Source of the DNA: an uncultured Bacteroidales bacterium
GTDB taxonomy: Bacteria > Bacteroidota > Bacteroidia > Bacteroidales > FEN-979
Reading direction: 5' to 3'
Assembly (NCBI GenBank): GCA_903845055.1
Contig: CAIMWF010000103.1
Span: 19,743 to 83,742, forward strand
Length of the DNA stretch: 64,000 nt
This document shows positions 25,898-35,520 of the stretch, one piece after another (the first letter of the stretch is position 1; each line of letters starts with the position of its first letter). The translations under genes were made by a program, and so were the position numbers. The notes under the pieces are model-generated. The model ran no database searches and was not told where the DNA came from. It saw only the letters and a list, made by a program, of their open reading frames with translations.

Positions 25898-28793
25898 TGT
25901 AGGGACAGCGTTCGCAGAGGTCAGGGTTATCGGTCTGATCAAATGGTATTTCAGCATCATAGATCTCACCAAGGATATGCTCCATGACTTTTTCAAACAG
26001 GGCAAGGGTTCCGCGATCCAGGATGGTTGAAAATTTCCCGGGTTCGGGAGCGGGAACCGCCACAGCCATGAAGCCTGTTTTTATTTTCTTGAGCGATATG
26101 ATCCCGGCGCTGCAGGTGATGGCATCCTTAAACCGCCTGTTGAGCAGGTATCCATATAGCAGGAGCTGGAACGCGATGTTCAGGTCGGGATTCCCGGCAA
26201 GTTCGCCCCAGTCCCTCACCTTAACCTGCTTGGGTTCGGTAACGCCGGTTTTATAGTCGATGATCTTCCATCCCCGGTCTGACTGGTCGACCCGGTCGAG
26301 AAAACCCTTGATTTTAACATCCAGGATTTTATCCCCAAAAGGAACCTGGACAATCGTATCCAGGTATTGTTCCAGGAATGCGATGGAGACTGGTTTACCG
26401 GGCTGTTCCGGATCCCTGAACTGTTCCGCTTCGGCCTTAAGAAAACGCCTGACCATCAGCTTCGCCACATTGACAAACAACAGGTTTTTCCCATAGGCGG
26501 TGTCGGATCCCTTGAACTTTTTCTCAAAGGCAAGATCAACGGCATCATCCGACCTCTTTTCCATCTCGTGGATGAAGTCGGCAGTGATCACGCAGTTCAG
26601 GCAGGGTTTGAAAAGGCTGAACAACGCTTCATGCACCGCGCTTCCGAGGATGGCCGGGTCGATGGTATCCTCCAGGTCGTCGGGTTCTTTGATCCCGGCA
26701 ATTTCGGAAAAGTAAAATTTCAGCGGGCAGTTCCTGTATAGATTCAGCGCGGTGGCCGAAAAACCTTTTGCCGCCTTTGCCTCCAGCGCTTCCGCTGTTT
26801 GTCCTGTTTTCGGTATCCTGATCGCGGCAACAGGTTCCCGCTTCCCCGGCGGGGTGGCCAGGACCCGCTCGGTAATCACAATTTTCGGGTTATATACCGG
26901 GAGTTCGCTGGCAATCTGGCGCAGGTAGCGGCTGCGGTCGCCCCCACCCAACTGGTCGGGTTCGGTGTTGAACAGGATCCATACCTGCTTTGCCCGCTGG
27001 ATCAAACGATAAAAATGGTAGGCGTACACTGCATCCTTGTGACGATAGGTCGGCAGGCCAAAACTTCTTTTCAGGTCGAAGGGGATGAAGGAGGTGTTGA
27101 TTTTGCCGCTGGGCAGCATGTCCTCGTTGCATGAAAGGATGATAAGGTTCTCAAAATCGAGGGTCCTGGTCTCAAGCATGCCCATCAGCTGCACGCCCCG
27201 GAGCGGTTCCCCGTAAAAGGGCAGGCTGGTCGGGGTGATCACCTGCTGGTACAACTGGTAAAAGGCGGGCAGTTTCAAATCAAACGAAAAGGTTTCAAGC
27301 AGGTTTCCCAGCTGGAAAATGATCCCGGAAAAGGCAAACAGGTATTCAATTTCCAGCTTTCCGGGCATGGATGACGCTGGATCAGATTCAAAGGATTTGC
27401 CGGCGGAGGGATATGTACTGAAACTTTCCTTCAGGTTTTCAATGATTCCCTTGAAGCACGACACCGCGTCGGCCGGCGTTTCCCAGGGTGCAAAAATGCC
27501 GGCAAGGAATAAGAGACCCGGGGCGAACAGTCCTGTTTTCCCCGATGAAAGGTCGTCGAACCCGATGAAGATCCGGTGACCGGTACGGATGGCTTCGATG
27601 GTGTCCTCGAAAACAAACCGGTTGCCATGCATCAGGCGCGTGGCCATCCGCCTGACATAGGGGTGCTGCAACACTTTGAGAATATCACGGTAATAGTATT
27701 TGCGGATGCCTTTCGAGGCGAGGTAGGTAAATTGTGCCGTGTGGAGATGCAGCTGAAAGATGGTCTCCGCCAGCCCGGCCAGGGGGGTTTGTTTCAAAGG
27801 CAGTCCGGCCGTAATGTTCAGGGATTCGATTTCATCGGGAACAGCATTCAGCAAAGGGATCAGTAAACCCTCGTCGGGCAGGACCACGGCGGTTTTTTCA
27901 TTTGCAAGTCCCTGCAACGCGAGGCTCTTCAGCAGGTTCCCGCAGTATTTGACCTGTCCTACCGGGTCGGGCGAACCGATGATCTCGATCCGTTTTTCAC
28001 CGGTGGCAAAGTCGTCGGATATCCATTGGTGATCCTTTTCAGGAAGCCGCCTGAACCAGTCGCGCAGGAAATCACCGGCCTCCTGTTGCCGGTTGTCCAG
28101 GTAATAATGATCGGCATCCCACAGCAGGGTTGCCATGCCCCCGGTTCGCAGGGTTTCGATGATCTTCTCTTCTGCACGGGTGAGTGCGTTGAAACCTGCA
28201 AAGAGGATATGTCTCCAGGGCAGTTTTTTCAGGGAGGCTTCGATACGGTCGGCAGCATAGCGGAAGCTGAGACCCTGGTAAGCCTGCTGCTTTGCCAGGA
28301 GTCTCCCGGTAAGCCTCGTATAATATTCAAACAGCGACTGGTAAAAAGCGAGGTATTTTGCCTCGAAATCGGTGAGCGGCTGGTTATCAAGGTTCCACAA
28401 ACTGATGGCCCGTGCTTCGGTGAGGGTGGCAAACAATTCACGGGCATCGGCCATGTACCGGTCTATTTCATTGAAATCGGCAAGGATCTGGGGGCCCCAG
28501 CGCAGGAATTCCTCGAAGGATTGCGCTTTTTTTTCCTCAATTTCGCAATGCACGCCAAAAAGTTCAAACAACAGGTCCAGGTTGTCAACCTCCTGCAACC
28601 CGCTGATCTCGCTGATAAAGTCCTCGACCGAAAAAATTTCCGGTGCCCAGGTGACCCTGCCGGCCTCTTCAGCCAGGTACTTCCTGAGGAACAACCCGCC
28701 ACGGCGGTTCGGCAGAACGATGCAAAGGCTTCCCAGGTCATCCCCGAAATGTTCAACCGCGTACCGGGCCGTCTGTTTTAAAAATGGGACCAT
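25878..28793 (-). CDS. addB: AddB/RexB-like helicase-nuclease subunit (PD-(D/E)XK)
   Basis: A 971-residue subunit of an AddAB-type recombination nuclease, which resects double-strand DNA ends before RecA loading. The N-terminal part is an inactivated UvrD-like helicase region. The C-terminal part is a PD-(D/E)XK nuclease with LGSAVHEALFSLF, GFLDRVDQ and IIDYKTG. Four cysteines match the AddB iron-sulfur staple: Cys689 in YRNCPLKFYF, and Cys960, Cys963 and Cys969 at the C-terminus in CERCPYINLC. It is the last gene of a minus-strand unit starting with addA at 34117, but is separated from addA by two sugar-salvage genes. The gap to the upstream murU gene is 40 bp. Its 3' end overlaps the Memo-AMMECR1 gene by 20 bp. 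Confidence 0.88.
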   Translation of the reverse strand: MVPFLKQTARYAVEHFGDDLGSLCIVLPNRRGGLFLRKYLAEEAGRVTWAPEIFSVEDFISEISGLQEVDNLDLLFELFGVHCEIEEKKAQSFEEFLRWGPQILADFNEIDRYMADARELFATLTEARAISLWNLDNQPLTDFEAKYLAFYQSLFEYYTRLTGRLLAKQQAYQGLSFRYAADRIEASLKKLPWRHILFAGFNALTRAEEKIIETLRTGGMATLLWDADHYYLDNRQQEAGDFLRDWFRRLPEKDHQWISDDFATGEKRIEIIGSPDPVGQVKYCGNLLKSLALQGLANEKTAVVLPDEGLLIPLLNAVPDEIESLNITAGLPLKQTPLAGLAETIFQLHLHTAQFTYLASKGIRKYYYRDILKVLQHPYVRRMATRLMHGNRFVFEDTIEAIRTGHRIFIGFDDLSSGKTGLFAPGLLFLAGIFAPWETPADAVSCFKGIIENLKESFSTYPSAGKSFESDPASSMPGKLEIEYLFAFSGIIFQLGNLLETFSFDLKLPAFYQLYQQVITPTSLPFYGEPLRGVQLMGMLETRTLDFENLIILSCNEDMLPSGKINTSFIPFDLKRSFGLPTYRHKDAVYAYHFYRLIQRAKQVWILFNTEPDQLGGGDRSRYLRQIASELPVYNPKIVITERVLATPPGKREPVAAIRIPKTGQTAEALEAKAAKGFSATALNLYRNCPLKFYFSEIAGIKEPDDLEDTIDPAILGSAVHEALFSLFKPCLNCVITADFIHEMEKRSDDAVDLAFEKKFKGSDTAYGKNLLFVNVAKLMVRRFLKAEAEQFRDPEQPGKPVSIAFLEQYLDTIVQVPFGDKILDVKIKGFLDRVDQSDRGWKIIDYKTGVTEPKQVKVRDWGELAGNPDLNIAFQLLLYGYLLNRRFKDAITCSAGIISLKKIKTGFMAVAVPAPEPGKFSTILDRGTLALFEKVMEHILGEIYDAEIPFDQTDNPDLCERCPYINLCCR

Positions 28794-28833
28794 GAATGAT
28801 CTCCCTGTGTGTTAGAAGTGGTTAGTAATATTT

Positions 28834-29517
28834 TCATGCTTTTCCGACATCTTCCCAAACCAGCCCCTGGTCGGCGTAGCCCATGATCCGGTGCTGCCCG
28901 GCCAGGCGAAGATACAGGGATGTAAGCGAAAACCGGCCCTCTTCAGTGATCAGGGGAAAGATGTCGGGGCTGATCACCTGGATCCCGCTGAAAGCCATCG
29001 GCTTCATTCGCCCCTCATCCCGTGCAAGGGTGCGCTCGCCGGTTTTGCGGTTTTCCCAGCCGCACAGCTGCATCTCATGGTTGAATAAAAAATACCGTGC
29101 GGTATTTCTTTCTTTCACGGCGAGGGTCGCAATCGCCCTGCTGCCATGATGGGCGTCCGCCATCCTGCGAAGGTCAAGATCGGAAAGTATATCAACGTTG
29201 CGGACGATCGCGGCATCACAGTTATTAAAAAACCAGCCGGCCTGTTTTAGTCCACCGCCCGTCTCCAGCAGCGCACCTGTCTCGTCGGAAATTGCGATCT
29301 CCAACCCGAAATTGTCATGTTTTTCAAGGAACCATGTGATCTGCGAAGCAAAATGGTGAACATTGACGATCACCTCCGTGATCCCTGCCGTTTTCAGGTG
29401 CAGGATGGCATGCTCCAGTAACGTCCGGCCCTCCGCCACGAACAGTGCCTTGGGATGGAAATCGGTAAAGGGTTTCAGACGCGTTCCCAGGCCGGCCGCG
29501 AGGATCATGGCTTTCAT
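28834..29517 (-). CDS. murU: Sugar-1-phosphate nucleotidyltransferase, MurU-like
   Basis: A 227-residue nucleotidyltransferase with the signature MILAAGLGTRLKPFT and a PKAL lysine, the ETGGGLKQA loop, and VRNVDILSDLDL as Mg-binding segment. The size and motifs fit MurU, which makes UDP-MurNAc from MurNAc-1-phosphate. The preceding AmgK-like gene, which would supply that phosphate, supports the assignment; hexose-specific uridylyl- or mannosyl-guanylyltransferases are alternatives. The ATG at 29517 overlaps the stop of the upstream gene in an ATGA, while a start at 29538 would add seven residues and lose this coupling. 40 bp separate it from addB. Confidence 0.82.
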   Translation of the reverse strand: MKAMILAAGLGTRLKPFTDFHPKALFVAEGRTLLEHAILHLKTAGITEVIVNVHHFASQITWFLEKHDNFGLEIAISDETGALLETGGGLKQAGWFFNNCDAAIVRNVDILSDLDLRRMADAHHGSRAIATLAVKERNTARYFLFNHEMQLCGWENRKTGERTLARDEGRMKPMAFSGIQVISPDIFPLITEEGRFSLTSLYLRLAGQHRIMGYADQGLVWEDVGKA

Positions 29518-30983
29518 AAAAAGCGGTTTTGTTCCCATTTTTCCAGTTCAACATGCCTGGTCTCCACAGTTACTGGGAATTGAGACCTTATCGACTTTGC
29601 CAGCATCTCGGTACAGTAGACCGACCGGTGCTGACCCCCGGTACAGCCGAACGACACCTGCAGGTGTTCAAATCCCCGCTGCATGTATGTTTTGACACTT
29701 TCACCCACCAGGGCCCCCGCATGTTTCAGGAACAGACCGACGGCCGGCTCCTTTTCCAGGAACCCGATCACGGGCTGGTCTTTTCCTGTCAGTTCATGGT
29801 ATTCAGCATATCTCCCGGGGTTTGGCAGGGCGCGGCAATCGAACATAAACCCGCCGCCATGGCCGCTCTCGTCGCAGGGAAGAGGCTGCTTGTATGAAAA
29901 ACTCAGGATGGTCACCAATAGCGGGGATTTTTCAGACGGATGTTCGTAAAAATCCGGTTTCGCGATCATTGAATCAATCACCCCCATCAGTGTCTCAAGA
30001 CCAAACCCGATCAGTTCGTTTTCACGCAGGTAACGCAGGTTGCGCAGGGCAAAGGGGATGCTCAGCAAAAAATGGGACTTGTTCTCATAATATCCCCTGA
30101 AACCATAGGCCCCCAGGGCCTGGAGTATCCTGATCAGGACGAACCCGTTAAAAACGTTGAGAAACCTCTCACGGTCCACAGGACAGACCTCTTCAAGCTT
30201 ATCCAGGTAATATTGGAGCAATTCCCGGCGCACCTCCTGCGGCATGTCGGCTTTGGCGTCCACCAGGAGCGAAGCGACATCGTATTGCAATGCGCCCCTC
30301 CTTCCTCCCTGGTAATCAATAAACCATGGCTCACCGTCCCTGATCATGATGTTGCGGGACTGGAAATCGCGGTACATGAAAAAATCATGGTCCCCATCCG
30401 TCAGCAGGTCGCAGAATGCCGAGAAATCATTTTCCAGCGCCTGTTCATCGAAGGGGATCTTTGCCAGCTTGAGAAAATAGTATTTGAAATAGTTGAGATC
30501 CCACATCATCGACTGCCGGTCGAAGGCTGCCCGTGGATAACACATTGAATAATCAATATTTTTCCCCGATTTCTTCTGGAAGACCGGTAGCCAGGCAAGC
30601 ACCTTCCTGTAGAGGGCAACGATGGTTTCCGGGAAGGGGTCCTCCCTGGTACGTATTTCGGAAAGAAGCTGGTACAGTGTGGTATCGCCAAGGTCATCCA
30701 ACAGGTATATGCCGTTATTACTATCCGATGCAAGTATTGACGGGACGGGGAGACCATCCTCCTTAAACTGGCCGGTAAAGGAAATGAATGCCCTGTTTTC
30801 AGCAATATCCTCATTGTGAGCGCCAATCAACGTCACCCCTGCTCCATGCATCCTGTAATAGGTCCTGTTTGAGCCCGATCCGGCCAGCCTGGTGACCGAA
30901 ACCGGCTGCTGTCCGCACCATTCCCTGAATAATTCAGAAAGCATTTGTTCCACATTCTTCATATCTGCGCTTGTCTTTGTCAA
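29514..30983 (-). CDS. AmgK-like sugar kinase fused to a RapZ C-terminal domain
   Basis: A 489-residue two-domain protein. Residues 1-340 are an aminoglycoside-phosphotransferase fold with YRDFQSRNIM (catalytic Asp206) and FIDYQGG (Asp223), like AmgK, which phosphorylates MurNAc or GlcNAc at the anomeric position. Residues 356-485 are the RapZ C-terminal domain: SFSYK, FDCRALPNP (381-389) and GCTGGQHRS (446-454), the parts that bind glucosamine-6-phosphate in E. coli RapZ. The N-terminal nucleotide-binding domain of RapZ is absent. With murU overlapping downstream, the pair could perform anabolic peptidoglycan recycling under feedback from amino-sugar phosphate; that last step is inference. 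It lies 38 bp after addA. Confidence 0.88.
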   Translation of the reverse strand: MTKTSADMKNVEQMLSELFREWCGQQPVSVTRLAGSGSNRTYYRMHGAGVTLIGAHNEDIAENRAFISFTGQFKEDGLPVPSILASDSNNGIYLLDDLGDTTLYQLLSEIRTREDPFPETIVALYRKVLAWLPVFQKKSGKNIDYSMCYPRAAFDRQSMMWDLNYFKYYFLKLAKIPFDEQALENDFSAFCDLLTDGDHDFFMYRDFQSRNIMIRDGEPWFIDYQGGRRGALQYDVASLLVDAKADMPQEVRRELLQYYLDKLEEVCPVDRERFLNVFNGFVLIRILQALGAYGFRGYYENKSHFLLSIPFALRNLRYLRENELIGFGLETLMGVIDSMIAKPDFYEHPSEKSPLLVTILSFSYKQPLPCDESGHGGGFMFDCRALPNPGRYAEYHELTGKDQPVIGFLEKEPAVGLFLKHAGALVGESVKTYMQRGFEHLQVSFGCTGGQHRSVYCTEMLAKSIRSQFPVTVETRHVELEKWEQNRFL

Positions 30984-31021
30984 TCATTCGAAAATAATAC
31001 TGTTCTCTTATAAATGAAGGT

Positions 31022-34000
31022 CTAAACCTCGGCAACCTTAATCTCCGGATCAAGATACACCAGTATTTTCCTGATGTTTGCATACCCCATTTCGCCGATA
31101 TAGCCGGCATAACGGGTGAGCTGATCAGCATGTTCCGGTCGGGGCGCACCGCTTTTGTAATCCACGATGGTAACAAGGTCACCGTCGAAAATAACCCGGT
31201 CGGGACGATAAAACGCCCCTTCGTGCAGCAGGATCTCCGCTTCGGTTTTCACCGTCACCTGTTCGCTGAAATACCGCTCCAGCCGCGCATCGCCGACAAC
31301 TGACCGGAGGATTTGCTCAACATGTTCCCTGTCGGCATTCGCGATCAGCCCGGTCCGGCATGCCCTGCCAACCGCCGGCTCAATGTCGCTGGCGTTCCGA
31401 ACCCACGACAATACCGTGTGAATCCTGTTCCCCCATTGGTGCCGTGTTGCCGGTTCTTCCGGGTCCCAGGCCAGGGGAGCCCGCAATTTGATCCTGATCT
31501 TCTTTCTCCAGTCACTGTTTACTAAACAGTTAAGTTCGACAACATCAAGTTTCGCTTGATCTGTTTTCGGAACATGTTCCATTTGTAATCCGAACCGGTA
31601 ACAGTTCCTGCCCTCTTCCCACAGGTTCTCTGTTTTCAAAAAATAATCAAAGAAAGCGGGCCACGAATCGGGCACCTCCTTTTCTGCTGAAGGTGATTTT
31701 GACAGGATGTACAGTCGTTCTTCCGGTCGCGTCATGGCCACATAAAGAAGGTTTACGAGGTCGAGCATCGACTTCTGCTGTTCATCGGTAAACATATCCT
31801 TATAAACCGTTGCCTCCATCTCCTTGTCGGTACGAAGGATGGCGGTATCAAGACCCGGGACCACCGACTTTTCCAGGTCGACCCAGAGGTAGGTCCGGGT
31901 GTTCTTCCTTGTGTCGAGCGCATAGGGAAGGATGACCAACGGGAATTGCAAACCTTTGGCTTTGTGTATGGTCATAACACGCACTGCATCTATTCCTTCA
32001 GGTACGATGATCGAAACCTTTTCCCTGTTTTTCTCCCACCACTCCAGGAAGCCCTCCGTTCCTGCGGATATTTTGACTGCGTATTTCAGCACGGCATCCA
32101 GGAAGAACTGAAGGTAAGCGTCGGGGCCTGTGTTGAGTTCGAATCTCCGGACCAGGGCTTCACAAAGATCGTAGACCGGCAACGGGGAAAATTCCTCCTG
32201 GTCAAGTTCTTTGTGGAAGTTATGAACCGGGTAATCCTTAAGAAACTGCTCTATTTCAGCAATAACGATATCGTTCTTCGGCTCAAACAGGTATTTCATG
32301 CAGGCGATGATGAACCTCACCTTCGTTGAATTGGTGACCAGCAGCGATTCGGCCGAAAGCACGCCGATGCCGTTTTCAAGAAGGAACCGCGCAATCCGGC
32401 TTGCGTTGCGGTTGCTGCGGCAGAGGATCGCCATGTCGTTCAGCCTGTACCCGTCCTTCACAGCCTCACCTGTGATCTCAAAAAGGCGTTTGAGGGTTGC
32501 ATCCTCCCCGTCGGTTCCGGCATCTTCCTTTCCAAAATATTCAAGGCTGATGAATCCTCCCCTCTTTTCAGGGTCATAAATCTGCTCCAGTCCATCGTAG
32601 ATCCGCTCCTTGCCGTCGTTCAATACCTTACCGGCAATGATCCGGAAAAAGCGGTTGTTAAAATCCACGATTTCAGCCCTGGAACGGTAGTTCCGGTCGA
32701 GATTCACCCCGTTGAAATGCCTTTGCAGGGACTCCTCGCGTTGTTTAAGCACAGGATTCCCGCTGCTCCCGGGGACTTCGGGCAAGGTGGTGAACTGTTC
32801 CACATCCCCGCCGCGCCACCGGTATATCGCCTGTTTCCCGTCGCCGACCACCAGGTTGAAATAGCCACCTGCCAGTGCATTCTCGACCAGCGGGATATAG
32901 TTCATCCACTGCAGTGCCGACGTATCCTGGAACTCGTCGATAAACAGGTGCCTGTACTTTTCTCCAAGCCTTTCGTAGATGAACGGAACCGGCTCATTCA
33001 GTACGATCCCCGCAATCCGGGCATTGAATTCCGAGATATGGACGAGGTTATTCTGTCGTTTGAAATTGTCCAGTACCTGCCCGATCTCATTCAGCACCGC
33101 GAGCGGGTAAATGGTTTTGGCCAGCAGTTTTCGCAGCATGTAACCCGACATGCCTGAATCACAGGCATTCCTGACCTTTTCAAAAGTGTCAAGCAGGATG
33201 GGTTTGATGGCATCGATGCACGCTTTGGCTTCGGGCGTTGCCTTTGCCGAGAACCATTTATCCTCTTCAATGGTGGTGACGACATAAGCGTTTGGTTCAA
33301 GTTTGTCCATTCTCCCCGCAGCAAGGTTGTGGAAATATTTCCCGATCCCTTTATCACCCCGGTAAAAGGCATTCGGAGGGATCGCCGACCGTTGGATGGA
33401 GGCGGTTGCCTCCTGCCCCAGTTCTCGGATCCCTTTTTCGAACTGCCCGATGGTGGCATACAGGCCGGCGGAAATTTTCCTGAAGTTCTCAATGGTGATG
33501 TGCCTGATTGTCGGAATATTGCGCTGCCCTTCCTCATCCAGCAGTATCTTTGCAAACCCTGAGAGGATGGTATCGATGTTCCAGCCCTTGTCCTCATCCA
33601 TGCGGGTTTCGAGGAAATTCACCAGGAGCCCGGTAAGTTCCAGGTCGTCGCCCACACGGTCGAGCAGCAGGTCCACCGCGGTGGAAAGCAATTCATCGTT
33701 GTCGAGTTCTACGTTGAAATTAACCGGCAACCCGAAATCATGGGCAAAGGTCCTGATCAGCTTATGGGAAAAACTATCGATGGTCCCGATCGCGAAATCG
33801 GCATAATTGTGCAGGATCATTTCGAGCGCCCTGCCAGCCGACAGCTTGATCTCCGTTTCTGCCATGCCGGTTTCGGCTGCGAGCATGGGCAGCAGGGTTC
33901 CTGTCACCCCCCGGTCGGCTGAAAGATTTCCTTTCGCCAGCTCTTCAAGCGATTTCAGGATGCGGTCCTTCATCTCGTTTGCCGCTTTGTTGGTAAAGGT

Positions 34001-34117
34001 GATGGCCAGGATGTGACGAAAATCACCCGGCTCAAGCAGGATCAGCTTCAGGTATTCTTTTACGAGTGTGAAGGTCTTTCCTGATCCGGCCGAAGAGCGA
34101 TAAACGGTAAATGACAT
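31022..34117 (-). CDS. addA: AddA/RecB-like ATP-dependent helicase-nuclease
   Basis: A 1031-residue UvrD/Rep-family helicase with nuclease domain. It starts MSFTVYRSSAGSGKTFTLV (Walker A), followed by ITFTNKAANEMKDR, FIDEFQDTSALQW (Walker B), VGDGKQAIYRWRGGD, NYRSR and VMTIHKAKGLQFPLV, then YVAMTRPEERLYI (motif VI). The C-terminal PD-(D/E)XK nuclease shows YRPDRVIFDG and VDYKSG. It works with AddB in double-strand-break resection. It is the first gene of the unit addA - amgK/rapZ - murU - addB (gaps 38, -4 and 40 bp). No consensus -7 box was found in the 83 bp before the start. Confidence 0.93.
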   Translation of the reverse strand: MSFTVYRSSAGSGKTFTLVKEYLKLILLEPGDFRHILAITFTNKAANEMKDRILKSLEELAKGNLSADRGVTGTLLPMLAAETGMAETEIKLSAGRALEMILHNYADFAIGTIDSFSHKLIRTFAHDFGLPVNFNVELDNDELLSTAVDLLLDRVGDDLELTGLLVNFLETRMDEDKGWNIDTILSGFAKILLDEEGQRNIPTIRHITIENFRKISAGLYATIGQFEKGIRELGQEATASIQRSAIPPNAFYRGDKGIGKYFHNLAAGRMDKLEPNAYVVTTIEEDKWFSAKATPEAKACIDAIKPILLDTFEKVRNACDSGMSGYMLRKLLAKTIYPLAVLNEIGQVLDNFKRQNNLVHISEFNARIAGIVLNEPVPFIYERLGEKYRHLFIDEFQDTSALQWMNYIPLVENALAGGYFNLVVGDGKQAIYRWRGGDVEQFTTLPEVPGSSGNPVLKQREESLQRHFNGVNLDRNYRSRAEIVDFNNRFFRIIAGKVLNDGKERIYDGLEQIYDPEKRGGFISLEYFGKEDAGTDGEDATLKRLFEITGEAVKDGYRLNDMAILCRSNRNASRIARFLLENGIGVLSAESLLVTNSTKVRFIIACMKYLFEPKNDIVIAEIEQFLKDYPVHNFHKELDQEEFSPLPVYDLCEALVRRFELNTGPDAYLQFFLDAVLKYAVKISAGTEGFLEWWEKNREKVSIIVPEGIDAVRVMTIHKAKGLQFPLVILPYALDTRKNTRTYLWVDLEKSVVPGLDTAILRTDKEMEATVYKDMFTDEQQKSMLDLVNLLYVAMTRPEERLYILSKSPSAEKEVPDSWPAFFDYFLKTENLWEEGRNCYRFGLQMEHVPKTDQAKLDVVELNCLVNSDWRKKIRIKLRAPLAWDPEEPATRHQWGNRIHTVLSWVRNASDIEPAVGRACRTGLIANADREHVEQILRSVVGDARLERYFSEQVTVKTEAEILLHEGAFYRPDRVIFDGDLVTIVDYKSGAPRPEHADQLTRYAGYIGEMGYANIRKILVYLDPEIKVAEV

Positions 34118-34200
34118 CAGTAACAGGCTATGAAAATATGAATGATCAAAAATGCTGAATCCGGGATGATGGCCCCCGTAATTTATAATTTTTAATTGCT

Positions 34201-35511
34201 TCAGTCAGCAACCACCACCTTCAAAACCACCACCTTGTCTCCTGTCGTAATCCTCAGCCCGTAAAGCCCGCCGGGAAGTCCGCTAAGTGATGTGTTGATT
34301 TCACCATTCACGGGGTGTTCTATCGATTCTCTGACCATTTTCCCCTGCGGGGAATATAGGTGCAGCACCGCTTTACGCGCCGGACCCGACAACCGGATCC
34401 TGACCGGGCCGCTGGTTGGATTCGGACTTACGGCAGGAGGAACAGCATCTAATTCACCCACCCCGGGCGGATAGCGTATGGAAACGACTTTCTGCGCCGA
34501 AGCAAAATTCTGAAGGGCGTCGACCACCACCGCGGTAAAAGTCTGTGCTTTCTGAATATTGACGGTGATCGTTTTACCGGTATCCAGCGTGTTCCAGACG
34601 ATCTGGAAAGGAGGTGTCCCCCCTGTTACCCTGGCGGTTAGGGTGATGGTTGAACCCAGGAATACCGAAGTGTCGGCCCCAAGTGAAACGCCGAAAGGCA
34701 AGGCCGACATCCTCACGTGGTCGCGGTATATGGCCGAAACCAGTGTTCCCTCCTCGTCAACCTCAAGGAGGGGGATGCCTTTCCCTTTGCCAAGCCATTT
34801 GTACTGGATGATGTTACGGTTGAAAGGAAACCCGGTCGACAGGGAATCGATGTAGATGCTGTCGTGTTCCAGCAGGGTCGATTTCACACGCAGGGTGGCG
34901 AAGGTGCCATAAGGGGTGGTAAGCGATCCCCACCCGTCGACGACATTGGTCCGGTAGCGATGGGTGCTGAAATAGGCCAGGTTGGGAATATCCAGTGAAA
35001 AAGAGGCCGTTGATGACCAGGTAAGGTTTGGTTGCATCGGGAACTGGTAATACTTGTCGGGGTTGTCGTATTTGGCCGGCAGGGGCAGTCCCTGGACCAT
35101 GAAGGCCGAGCCGAGTTCACCGAAGGAGGCGGCGCTGTTCTTGTAAAAGGTGAATCCCTGTGAAACCGGGATGCCGGGAATCGGGCTCCCGCTGCGGGGG
35201 GCAGCCAGGTTAGCCCCTCCCAGCAGGACGAAGATGAGCTGATAGGCCGACGGGGTGGATGCAACGGTCTGGAAGGTATCCACCTGCTGGCTCAATGCCT
35301 GCAAAGCGGAAAAATTCCAGGAGGTATCCATGGCGGCATGTGCATAGCCGGCCGGGACCACGTTCGTCGAACTGACCCGGAGGGTGTCGCCGGGAACGGG
35401 CATGTCCGACTGGCTGATTACAACCTGTGCCAGGAGGCCATGGCAGGTCAGTGCCATTATTAGAATCAGGATCAGGGAAGGCCTCATATATCTGGGGTAA
35501 AAAAGATTCAT
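34201..35511 (-). CDS. Secreted protein with T9SS type A sorting domain
   Basis: A 436-residue protein with a signal peptide (cut near LLAQ, about residue 29; the ATG at 35487 would give a shorter one). The middle is beta-rich with no recognised enzymatic motif. A PKD/SprB-like segment lies near 290-345 (FGVSLGADTSVFLGS, then TGGTPPFQIVW). The C-terminal 75 residues form a sorting domain: SPNPTSGPVRI, LHLYSPQGKMV and LPGGLYGLRI, which directs export by type IX secretion and surface anchoring. It follows tamB by 9 bp, so the two are probably co-transcribed. The 83 bp after its end include an AT-rich TTTTTAAT-type stretch. Confidence 0.85.
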   Translation of the reverse strand: MNLFYPRYMRPSLILILIMALTCHGLLAQVVISQSDMPVPGDTLRVSSTNVVPAGYAHAAMDTSWNFSALQALSQQVDTFQTVASTPSAYQLIFVLLGGANLAAPRSGSPIPGIPVSQGFTFYKNSAASFGELGSAFMVQGLPLPAKYDNPDKYYQFPMQPNLTWSSTASFSLDIPNLAYFSTHRYRTNVVDGWGSLTTPYGTFATLRVKSTLLEHDSIYIDSLSTGFPFNRNIIQYKWLGKGKGIPLLEVDEEGTLVSAIYRDHVRMSALPFGVSLGADTSVFLGSTITLTARVTGGTPPFQIVWNTLDTGKTITVNIQKAQTFTAVVVDALQNFASAQKVVSIRYPPGVGELDAVPPAVSPNPTSGPVRIRLSGPARKAVLHLYSPQGKMVRESIEHPVNGEINTSLSGLPGGLYGLRITTGDKVVVLKVVVAD

Positions 35512-35520
35512 AACTGGAAA

